A DNA stretch of 64,000 nucleotides, from positions 1,240,001-1,304,000 of the forward strand of contig NZ_OZ032152.1 of assembly GCF_964026455.1 (NCBI RefSeq), written 5' to 3'. The notes under the pieces are model-generated. The model saw only the letters and a list, made by a program, of their open reading frames with translations, was not told the DNA's origin and did no database searches. The position numbers were made by a program, and so were the translations under genes. Below are positions 50,413-58,089 of the stretch, one piece after another. How positions within the stretch are numbered: position 1 is the first letter of the stretch; every line of letters starts with the position of its first letter. Source of the DNA: Rickettsia endosymbiont of Lasioglossum villosulum. GTDB taxonomy: Bacteria > Pseudomonadota > Alphaproteobacteria > Rickettsiales > Rickettsiaceae.

Positions 50413-51144
50413 ATGCATATATTATTTATTGACGAGTCAGGTGATCACAATCTTACAAAGATTGACCCTTCGTATCCTATTTTTGTACTTGGAGGTGTAA
50501 TTATAGAAAAAAATTATGCTGATAATGAATTAATATATGAAATGAATAAATTTAAGCAAAAAGTTTTTGGTACTACAGATATTATATTGCATACTGCAGA
50601 AATATGCCGTAATAAAAACAAATTTTTATGTCTCAAAGATAAAGATTTTAGAGAGTTTTTTTATCAAGAATTGAATAACTTAATGAATAGGCTGCAATAT
50701 AAAGTAGTTGCTTGTGTAATTCATAAAAATAAGCATTTAGATAGTTATGGCTTTGCTGCACTTGATCCATATATTTTGAGCTTGAATATATTATTAGAAC
50801 GTTTTGGTTATGAATTATCAAAAGGGAATCAAGGCGTAGTAGTTGCTGAAAGTCGTAATATTGTTTTAGATAATCAATTAAAAATAGCTTGGGAAAATTT
50901 AAAAATACAGGGTACAAGACATTTTAAAGCAAAATATTTAAAAAAACGTATTTGTGACTTCAAGTTAGAGAATAAAAAAAATAATATTGCAGGATTACAA
51001 TTGGCAGATTTAGTAGTATCGCCTATAGGGCGTTATATAATCGGTAAAAAGGTTCAGGAAGATTTTCAAATTATTAAACAAAAATTCAGAAAAAATGATA
51101 AGGGAATTTATGATGGGTATGGATTAGTAGTTTTACCTAAATAA
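50413..51144 (+). CDS. DUF3800 domain protein
   Basis: A 243-aa DUF3800 protein. The hallmark ILFIDESGDH begins at residue 3; a mid-section (GNQGVVVAESRNIVLDNQ) and the closing NIAGLQLADLVVSPIGRYII carry the conserved acidic and QLAD residues. The family has an RNase H-like look and often occurs in mobile or defence islands, but its biochemical role is unknown. AAGG lies about 9 bases before the ATG. It sits between direct repeats downstream of tRNA(Phe), so it was probably acquired. Confidence 0.85.
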   Translation: MHILFIDESGDHNLTKIDPSYPIFVLGGVIIEKNYADNELIYEMNKFKQKVFGTTDIILHTAEICRNKNKFLCLKDKDFREFFYQELNNLMNRLQYKVVACVIHKNKHLDSYGFAALDPYILSLNILLERFGYELSKGNQGVVVAESRNIVLDNQLKIAWENLKIQGTRHFKAKYLKKRICDFKLENKKNNIAGLQLADLVVSPIGRYIIGKKVQEDFQIIKQKFRKNDKGIYDGYGLVVLPK

Positions 51145-51158
51145 CCAGCGTTGATAGC

Positions 51159-51187
51159 GGTCGTTACCCGCTACGCAGTTAACGACC
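51159..51187 (+). other. Hairpin after the DUF3800 gene
   Basis: GGTCGTTA (51159-51166) pairs with TAACGACC (51180-51187) around CCCGCTACGCAGT. GC content here is higher than the surroundings. No T tract follows, so it is not a clear terminator. Confidence 0.4.
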
Positions 51188-51243
51188 TTGAGCTAATAGT
51201 AACATAAATTAATGCTATGTGCAATAATCATTTTATTTTCCTA

Positions 51244-51460
51244 CATTGATCAGCTTTTTTAAATAATTGATTTTATAAGACCAGAAATAATTTTCATTAC
51301 TTTTTAAGGCTTTTATATCTAGAGCAAAATCATTCTCATCATAGATGAAAATTTTAATTAATTTGAGGTAGGATAAAGTACCAAAAATAATAGAGCGAAA
51401 TAAACCCAAATAGGATTTTGGTAATTGTTTATCAACAAAACTTCAAATAAGTCAATCTGA
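51244..51460 (-). repeat. Internally deleted copy of the 41-kb repeat unit
   Basis: Reading the minus strand, the 25-bp boundary motif (51460-51436) is identical to 41092-41068. It is joined directly to sequence matching about 41577-41784 (51435-51244) with scattered substitutions. About 480 bp, including the leader and ORF start, are missing. The gap 51145-51535 contains no other gene. Confidence 0.75.
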
Positions 51461-51535
51461 TTTTGTAAGTCTTATTTAATGGATTGGTGTAGAGAAATAC
51501 CAAAATGATAAGTACAGCTATGTATAAATAATAGA

Positions 51536-52831
51536 TCAATGAGTAGATAGCAGTTTATAAAAATCAGCCGCTAAGAAAAGCGATCCGGTTATTATGATAT
51601 TTGCTTTATTATCGCCATTTATTTTTTTTATGTCCATAATTGCTTCTTCAAGACTTTCACTAGCAGCAAAATCAATACCGGTTTTGCTTGCCTCTAAGGC
51701 TATTATCTCAGCATTATAGCTTAATGTTTCAGATAAAACTTTAATACCATAACCTTTAGTTATCAAACCTTTGAAGTAAGCACAAAACTCTTCTATATTG
51801 CGGTTTTTAGTCATACCGAGTATTAAATATATCGGTGATTTTAAATTATCACGAATCCACGCTGTTAAGGCTTGGGCTCCACTATTATTATGAGCTCCAT
51901 CCACCCAAATTTGTACGTTATCACCTATTAATCTGGAATATTTTTGCGGATCAATTTTCTCGATTCTAGCAGACCAAATAGTATTTTGTAGACCCTTAGC
52001 AATAGCCTCATTATTAATATTAAATTGTTTATTAATAAGACTTATTAGTGCAATAACACTGGCTGCATTGATCAACTGATGATCACCAACTAAAGAGGGA
52101 GTAGGAAATTCATGTGTAAAATTTCGTGATGAGTAAATAAATCCGTTATCCGTTTTTTGTATACCGAAATCATATTCATAACAAAAGGTGGGGGCTGCTA
52201 AATTTTCTGCTTTTGCAAATAATATTTCATGAACTTCGGGAACTTGTACGCTTATAACACAAGGCGTGCCCTGCTTCATAATGCCAGCTTTTTCAAAAGC
52301 TATTAGCTGCAAGGTTGACCCTAGCACATGCATATGATCATATGAAATGGGGGTAATTAACGTAATTAACGGCTGATCTATTACATTTGTTGCATCAAAT
52401 CTACCGCCGAGTCCTGTTTCTAAAATTAATATATCAGCTTTATTATTCGCAAATGCTAGAAAAGCGGCAGCTGTCGTTCCTTCAAAAAAACTAGGTTCAA
52501 TATTAAATTTCTCACTTACTACCCTTACATGTTCACAAACTTGCCATAATTCATTATCTGAGATTTTCTCACCTGCTACTACAATTCGCTCGTTAAACTC
52601 TAATAAATGCGGGGAAGTATAGCAATGTACTTTATAGCCGGCGGTCGCAAAAATGCTTTTTAGCATAGCACTGCTTGAGCCTTTACCATTCGTACCTGCT
52701 ATATGTATTACAGGAGGGAGCTTTAAATGAGGATTACCTAAAGCTTTTAAAAGGCTATTTATATTTTCAAGGTCATATTTAATTTGGTTTTTCCAGTTTG
52801 GTTTTGGTACTGGAAAATGCGGCATGAACAT
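51536..52831 (-). CDS. folC: Bifunctional folylpolyglutamate synthase/dihydrofolate synthase
   Basis: A 431-aa Mur-ligase-like enzyme that adds glutamate to folates (and can join dihydropteroate with glutamate). ATP loop GTNGKGSSSAMLKSI (about residues 46-60), SPHLLEFNERI (about 75-85), LETGLGGRFDATNVI (about 134-148) and HMHVLGSTLQLIAFEKAGIM are diagnostic. WVDGAHNNSGAQALTAW lies near residue 310. Start could also be the Met two codons in. An isolated gene between repeats. Confidence 0.95.
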   Translation of the reverse strand: MFMPHFPVPKPNWKNQIKYDLENINSLLKALGNPHLKLPPVIHIAGTNGKGSSSAMLKSIFATAGYKVHCYTSPHLLEFNERIVVAGEKISDNELWQVCEHVRVVSEKFNIEPSFFEGTTAAAFLAFANNKADILILETGLGGRFDATNVIDQPLITLITPISYDHMHVLGSTLQLIAFEKAGIMKQGTPCVISVQVPEVHEILFAKAENLAAPTFCYEYDFGIQKTDNGFIYSSRNFTHEFPTPSLVGDHQLINAASVIALISLINKQFNINNEAIAKGLQNTIWSARIEKIDPQKYSRLIGDNVQIWVDGAHNNSGAQALTAWIRDNLKSPIYLILGMTKNRNIEEFCAYFKGLITKGYGIKVLSETLSYNAEIIALEASKTGIDFAASESLEEAIMDIKKINGDNKANIIITGSLFLAADFYKLLSTH

Positions 52832-52905
52832 TTTTTTGATTTTTTTATGAATAATAGAGTTATATAAGACTTTAAAAGCTCAAGATAGAAAAAGATTTAA
52901 AAAAT

Positions 52906-53102
52906 CTTATTATTGCATGGATTGGTTTTTCCGTCATTGCGAGGAAATTACCAAGTAATTGTACGTACGCAATCTAGTTAAAAAATGCTATAAATTAGCA
53001 TTTTTTGTTATTTTTTCTGGATTGCCATGTCGCTACGCTCCTCGCAATGACGATTTGGTATCCATGCAGCAACGCCAGACAAGCCACGGGATGACAGGGA
53101 GA
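52906..53102. repeat. Family A element with degenerate termini next to a family B fragment
   Basis: Core CCGTCATTGCGAGGAAATT to CTCCTCGCAATGACG (52932-53053). The right end GGTATCCATGCAGCAACGCC (53057-53076) and left end TTATTGCATGGATTGG (about 52911-52926) are degraded termini. The right end runs straight into a family B arm (ACAAGCCACGGGATGACAGG), i.e. another insertion into family B. The 331-bp gap (52832-53162) has no gene. Confidence 0.7.
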
Positions 53103-53148
53103 GAATGATCCACGCAAGCAAGCCTTAAGCGGGAATGACATATAATAG

Positions 53149-53174
53149 CTAATTTTTCAAGTTCAACTAGTATA
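53149..53174. repeat. Half family C element at the bioY 3' end
   Basis: AGCTAATTTTTCAAGTTCAA and CTAGTATATTTGA match the right arm of family C. It supplies the bioY stop region, as at trhO. Confidence 0.55.
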
Positions 53175-53714
53175 TTTGACTTTTGGTTTTACCACGTTAA
53201 TAAGCCCAATTAATAAAGCTGATTTAATTATACCAGGTATTATAAAGGGTAATACACCGCCGTAAAATGCACCGCTTGCTCCTATCATTTTAGCAAGCCA
53301 CATCCAGCCTAAACTCATAATGATAATATTACCGATCAAACATAAGGTAATTTGATTTAATAGCTTATTATTAATAAAAATTTTATCTTTTAAGCTTGCC
53401 ATAACGTATACAGCAATTATAAAGCCTGCTAGATATCCAGCGGTAGGACCGAATAATATTCGTAAGCCACTGGAAAATTCTCCAAATATAGGCATTCCTA
53501 CTACTCCAAGAGTTATATAAGATAATATCGTTAAAGGGGCAGTGGTCTTATTATATGTAAGCCCGATAAACATAACTGCAACGGTTTGCAATGAAATAAA
53601 TATCGGCTTCATAGGTATTATTATTTGCGAACAAATCGCAAGCAATGCTATCCCTAACGCTATTTCTATTGTTTGCCTTTTTAATAATGGAAAAGAGATC
53701 GAACTAAGTTGCAT
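53163..53714 (-). CDS. bioY: Biotin transporter BioY
   Basis: A 183-aa substrate-binding membrane protein (S component of ECF transporters, or a solo transporter) with six helices. The signature GRILFGPT-like LRILFGPTAGYLAGF (about residues 83-97) and GMPIFGEFSSG (about 71-81) are characteristic. Rickettsia generally lack biotin synthesis, so import from the host is the expected role. No ATPase or BioN is adjacent. Its 3' end merges into a family C half element. Confidence 0.92.
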   Translation of the reverse strand: MQLSSISFPLLKRQTIEIALGIALLAICSQIIIPMKPIFISLQTVAVMFIGLTYNKTTAPLTILSYITLGVVGMPIFGEFSSGLRILFGPTAGYLAGFIIAVYVMASLKDKIFINNKLLNQITLCLIGNIIIMSLGWMWLAKMIGASGAFYGGVLPFIIPGIIKSALLIGLINVVKPKVKYTS

Positions 53715-53795
53715 AAGCTATCTCATATTTTATTTTTAAGTAAGTAACTAAATATAATGATATAGGCTCGTTGTCAACAAATGAAAATAATTATT

Positions 53796-53945
53796 TTAGT
53801 TTTCTTCCACAGAATCTAAATCAAGCTTTTTATACATTTCTTGATAAGAAGAATATTCATTTATGTTTAAGCCATTAACTGATTCTTCTAATATTTTGAT
53901 GGATTCTGCATTCAGTTCCTTTTCTTGTTTTTTCTTATTATCCAT
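53796..53945 (-). CDS. Small 49-aa charged protein (hypothetical)
   Basis: A 49-codon ORF, MDNKKKQEKELNAESIKILE onward to SYQEMYKKLDLDSVEEN, lies between the glutathione S-transferase and bioY on the same strand. The amino-acid pattern is soluble and helical. There is no clear ribosome site before its ATG, but it begins 31 bp after the upstream gene's stop, so translation by coupling is possible. Function unknown. Confidence 0.5.
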   Translation of the reverse strand: MDNKKKQEKELNAESIKILEESVNGLNINEYSSYQEMYKKLDLDSVEEN

Positions 53946-53976
53946 AATACTGTATATTTATAGCTGGTATGAGCTT

Positions 53977-54645
53977 TTAGAAATCTAAATCTGTATAATA
54001 GCTTGGTGGAGTAAAGCCTGGGATTCTATCTTGCAATAATAATCTAAAAGCGGGTCTTGATTTAATTAGCGAATACCAATGTTTAATAACAATCCATTTA
54101 TCCCAATAAATTTCACTAAAATAATCAAGTACGGATAAATGACAAGCTGCTGCAATATCGGCAATAGTTAGGGAGTCTGAAACTATATAACTTCTTTTCT
54201 TAAGTAAGCTAGTCATATATTCTAGGTGATAATTTAGGTTATTTTTTGCAGCACGTAAAAATTCAGTTCTCGGGCTACTCATTTTAGCGATTGATCTTAT
54301 AACTTTTTCATCGATAATAACTTTTGTAACTTCACGATAAAATTTATCATTAAACCAAAAGAATAATCGCCTGATTTCACAACAAACATCTACATCCTCA
54401 TCTAAAAAATTAAAATTTGGATATTTGCTATGAAGATATTCTACCAAAGGATAAATACCAACTACAGATAAGCCATATTGTTCCTCTAAAACAGGCAATG
54501 TTCCGGCAGGGTTTATTTTCAGAAATTCTTTATTAAACTGCCAATAATCTTCTTTAATTGTAGTAAATTGTATATCTAATTCTTTTAAAAAGACACGAGC
54601 TTGTCTTGAGATGGGACAAATAGGATAATGATATAATTTTTTCAT
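53977..54645 (-). CDS. Glutathione S-transferase family protein
   Basis: A 222-aa thioredoxin-fold plus helical-domain protein. KLYHYPICPISRQARVFLKE is the N-terminal domain with the site-like Cys-Pro-Ile-Ser; NPAGTLPVLEEQYGLSVVGI (about residues 47-66) is the cis-Pro glutathione loop; the C-terminal domain has SDSLTIADIAAACHLSVLDY. I start at 54645. The frame is open to 54711, but those 22 codons (MLDPVVKPRDD...) derive from a family B element. Neither start has a good ribosome site. May act in stress defence or as an SspA-like regulator. Confidence 0.85.
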   Translation of the reverse strand: MKKLYHYPICPISRQARVFLKELDIQFTTIKEDYWQFNKEFLKINPAGTLPVLEEQYGLSVVGIYPLVEYLHSKYPNFNFLDEDVDVCCEIRRLFFWFNDKFYREVTKVIIDEKVIRSIAKMSSPRTEFLRAAKNNLNYHLEYMTSLLKKRSYIVSDSLTIADIAAACHLSVLDYFSEIYWDKWIVIKHWYSLIKSRPAFRLLLQDRIPGFTPPSYYTDLDF

Positions 54646-54675
54646 TAGGGGTTTAACATATATATTTATGTTCTT

Positions 54676-54800
54676 AGTGTCATCCCGTGGCTTGACCACG
54701 GGATCCAGCATAAAGCGAGATAAATTGAGCTTTTAATATAGCGAAAAAATTATTTCATAATTTTTAACTGGATCCCGTGGACAAGCCACAGGATGACAGA
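54676..54800. repeat. Palindromic element, family B (between GST gene and rnpB)
   Basis: Arms GTGTCATCCCGTGGCTTG and CAAGCCACAGGATGAC, inner GGGATCCAGC and ACTGGATCCCG. It lies immediately downstream of the RNase P RNA 3' end, overlapping the potential N-terminal extension of the GST gene. Confidence 0.85.
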
Positions 54801-54802
54801 AT

Positions 54803-55187
54803 AAGGTCTATAAGCCGGATTCTGTACGAACTATAAATAGCTCGTTGTAGTTATTTATCTAGGATAAACGTTATCGTTTACCTCAAGCAATCTACCCGCA
54901 TTACAAACCGGTTAGAGATACCCGGGAGCTTATAAAAGCTCTGTAACGCCTATTTGATTTTGCTCTTGGTGGGGTTTACCATGCGTAACTTGTTACCAAC
55001 TTACCGGTGTGCTCTTACCACACCTTTTCACCCTTACCGTAATATAGAATATATTACGGCGGTTTATTTTCTGCGGCACTTTCCCTAAAGTAATATTACT
55101 CCGCCGGGCGTTACCCGGCACCATACCTCTATAGAGTCCGGACTTTCCTCGTAATTTTTTAAAAATCACGCAACTACACGACCTATT
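54803..55187 (-). ncRNA. rnpB: RNase P RNA component
   Basis: On the minus strand the conserved 5' segment GAGGAAAGTCCGGACTC (near 55150) and the 3' segment GAATCCGGCTTATAGACC (near 54806) identify bacterial type A RNase P RNA. The pairing GGTC/GACC closes helix P1. Internal landmarks include GGTGCCGGGTAACGCCCGGC and GGGTGAAAAGGTGTGG. It matures tRNA 5' ends. Boundaries are accurate to about 5-10 bases. The gap to ppdK (55188-55327) should hold two divergent promoters. Confidence 0.95.
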
Positions 55188-55327
55188 TAGATTATGCTAA
55201 ATTTTCACAAATTAGTCAATATTTACTATTAACAATAATTTAACGTTGCCACTATTATTAGCATAATGTATAAATAGGGTTTAAGTTCCAAATACCATCA
55301 ATAATTATTAGCAAATTTTATATATAT

Positions 55328-57964
55328 ATGAAAAAATTAATTTACTATTTTGGTAGTAACGGTAGCGATGGAAACGCTAGTATGAAAGATATACTTGGTA
55401 ATAAAGGAGCTGGGCTTGCTGAAATGTCTAACTTAAAATTACCTATACCTGACGGCTTTACTATCACTACTGAACTTTGTAACTATTTTTATACTCATGA
55501 TAATAGCTTTCCTAAAAATTTTAGAAATGAACTAAGAACAGCTGTAGAAAAACTTGAAGCCACCACCGGCAAAGTTTTTGGAAGCACCAAAAATCCTTTA
55601 TTATTATCGGTAAGATCAGGCTCTATTGTTTCAATGCCTGGTATGATGGACACCATACTTAACCTTGGAATGAACGATGAAGTTTGTGCAGCTCTTGGAG
55701 AAGTATGCAAGGACAAAAGATTTGCCTTTGATAGCTATAAAAGATTTCTAGAAATGTATGGAGCAACTGTTTTATCCATACCAAGTGATTTATTTGAACA
55801 AATTTATGAAAGACATAAGATTCAAGCCGATATTTATAGAGATAGCGATGTTACGCCAGAATTATTAGAAAAAATCATTGAAGACTTTAAAAAATTACAT
55901 GTAAAATATGCAGAAAAGTTAATAATCGATCCTTACGAACAGTTAGAATCGGCAATTAAAGCGGTACTTAATTCTTGGATGAGTAACAGAGCAGTTATAT
56001 ATAGAAAAATCAACAATATTTCCGAAAGCTTTGGCACTGCTATCAATATACAATCTATGGTTTTTGGTAATTTAAGCAAAACTTCAGCAACAGGAGTTAT
56101 TTTTACTAGATCACCCTCTACAGGTGAAAAAAAGCTTTTTGGTGAATTTTTGATAAATGCTCAAGGGGAAGATATAGTATCAGGCACTAGAACACCTTTG
56201 CCTATTATTTCTGATGACTCAAATTCCATGAAAGCAACAATGCCGAAAGTTTTTGATGAATTATCAAAAATTTCTGAAACTTTAGAGAAGCATTATCTAG
56301 ATATGCAAGATATAGAGTTTACTATAGAAAACAGCAAGCTTTATATATTACAAACTCGTACAGCTAAAAGAACTGCCATTGCTGCTATAAAAATTGCTGT
56401 ACAAATGGTGGAAGAAAAGCTGATCTCTAAAGAACAAGCTTTAATGCGAATCGATCCTGAGTCGTTAAACCAATTATTGCATACTCGTATAGATTATAGC
56501 AAAGGTCTTACATCTATTGCAGATGGATTACCTGCCTCCCCAGGTGCCGCAACTGGTATTATCGTATTTTCACCTTATGATGCTGAAAAACTATCACATC
56601 ACCATAAAGTGATTTTAGTAAGGCACGATACTAGTCCTGAAGACATTAACGGCATGCATGTTTCCTCAGGTATTTTAACAATACGAGGTGGTATGACTTC
56701 ACATGCTGCGGTTGTAGCAAGAGGTATGGGCAAGCCATGCGTTTGTGGAACTAATAATTTAGTAATAGATGAGAAAAAACAAACATTAACAGCTGGCGAT
56801 CTGGTACTTAAACAAGGCGACATTATCACAATTGACGGCGGTACAGGTAAAGTTTTTTTAGGAGCAGTGCCATTAATTCAACCTACTTTTAGTGAAGAAT
56901 CAAAACTAATTTTAGAATGGGCAGATGAGACAAGTGAACTAAAAATTCGCACCAATGCCGAAACAGTAAGTGATGCTTTAGTATCAGTAAAATTTGGTGC
57001 TAAAGGCATTGGTTTATGTCGTAGTGAACATATGTTCTTTGATAAAAACAAAATTCCTCTAGTACGGGAAATGATTATTGCCCCTGATATAGATAGAAGA
57101 AAGCTTGCTGTGCAGAAATTACTACCTCTTCAAACACAGGATTTTAAAGCTTTATTTAGAGTGATGGGCGATAAACCGGTAAATATTAGATTACTTGATC
57201 CACCATTGCATGAGTTTTTACCTACAACTGAGGAAGATAAGAAAAATCTAGCAAGTAGTTTAAATTTGCCATTATCGATGATTAATCAACGTCTGCACGC
57301 TATGCATGAGGTAAACCCTATGCTTGGTCATCGTGGTTGTAGACTTGGTATCTGCTCACCAGAAATTTATCAGATGCAAGTGGAAGCAATCTTTACAGCT
57401 ATTTTTGAGCTCCATAAAGAAGAAAATATTGAGTGTAAATTAGAATTAATGATTCCTTTAATTAGTAATGTTAATGAAATCAAGAAGCTTAAAGGTGATA
57501 TTTATGAAATGATTCATGAGCTAGAAGAGCGTTATGAGCATAAATTTTCTTTTAGTTTAGGTACTATGATTGAGTTACCAAGAGCAGCACTTAACAGTAA
57601 AAAGATAGCTGAAGAAGTTGATTATTTTAGCTTCGGTACTAATGATTTAACCCAAACTACATATGGAATTTCCAGAGATGATATAGCCTCTTTCTTACCT
57701 TATTACTTAGAAGAAAGAATCTTCGAGTCCGATCCATTTACTACGCTAGATGAAGAAGGAGTAGGAGAATTAATTGAGATTGCTATAAAACAAGGAAAAA
57801 GCAGCAACCCTAGCTTAAAGCTGGGTGCTTGTGGCGAGCATGCTGGACACCCTGCTTCTATAGAATTTTTTCACAGAATGAATTTAGATTATGTTTCCTG
57901 CTCCCCTTATCGTATTCCAATCGCACGAATCGCCGCCGCACAAGCTAAAATTAAACATGGATAG
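55328..57964 (+). CDS. ppdK: Pyruvate, phosphate dikinase
   Basis: An 878-aa three-domain enzyme interconverting pyruvate, ATP and phosphate with PEP, AMP and PPi. ATP-grasp domain (GNKGAGLAEMSNLKLPIPDG, about residues 24-44; LLLSVRSGS), the phosphohistidine loop GGMTSHAAVVARGMGKPCVC (about 455-474), and the PEP domain with ICSPEIYQMQ, FSFGTNDLTQTTYGISRDD (about 770) and the catalytic Cys in GACGEHAG (about 838). In a parasite with incomplete glycolysis it may let PEP or pyruvate be formed from imported metabolites. A family A element follows at once. Confidence 0.97.
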   Translation: MKKLIYYFGSNGSDGNASMKDILGNKGAGLAEMSNLKLPIPDGFTITTELCNYFYTHDNSFPKNFRNELRTAVEKLEATTGKVFGSTKNPLLLSVRSGSIVSMPGMMDTILNLGMNDEVCAALGEVCKDKRFAFDSYKRFLEMYGATVLSIPSDLFEQIYERHKIQADIYRDSDVTPELLEKIIEDFKKLHVKYAEKLIIDPYEQLESAIKAVLNSWMSNRAVIYRKINNISESFGTAINIQSMVFGNLSKTSATGVIFTRSPSTGEKKLFGEFLINAQGEDIVSGTRTPLPIISDDSNSMKATMPKVFDELSKISETLEKHYLDMQDIEFTIENSKLYILQTRTAKRTAIAAIKIAVQMVEEKLISKEQALMRIDPESLNQLLHTRIDYSKGLTSIADGLPASPGAATGIIVFSPYDAEKLSHHHKVILVRHDTSPEDINGMHVSSGILTIRGGMTSHAAVVARGMGKPCVCGTNNLVIDEKKQTLTAGDLVLKQGDIITIDGGTGKVFLGAVPLIQPTFSEESKLILEWADETSELKIRTNAETVSDALVSVKFGAKGIGLCRSEHMFFDKNKIPLVREMIIAPDIDRRKLAVQKLLPLQTQDFKALFRVMGDKPVNIRLLDPPLHEFLPTTEEDKKNLASSLNLPLSMINQRLHAMHEVNPMLGHRGCRLGICSPEIYQMQVEAIFTAIFELHKEENIECKLELMIPLISNVNEIKKLKGDIYEMIHELEERYEHKFSFSLGTMIELPRAALNSKKIAEEVDYFSFGTNDLTQTTYGISRDDIASFLPYYLEERIFESDPFTTLDEEGVGELIEIAIKQGKSSNPSLKLGACGEHAGHPASIEFFHRMNLDYVSCSPYRIPIARIAAAQAKIKHG

Positions 57965-57970
57965 TCTTTT

Positions 57971-58071
57971 TGTCATTGCGAGGAGATGCGAAGCAGAGGG
58001 CGGAGGCAATCTCACCAAATATCCTGAGATTGCACACGTACAAAACTTACAGTTTCTCCTCACAATGACGA
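57971..58071. repeat. Palindromic element, family A (between ppdK and polA)
   Basis: TGTCATTGCGAGGAGATGCG and TCTCCTCACAATGACG are the outer arms, GGCAATCTCA and TGAGATTGC the inner ones. It lies between the two convergent genes and probably acts as a bidirectional terminator. Confidence 0.85.
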
Positions 58072-58089
58072 AAAACTGGATTACTATAT

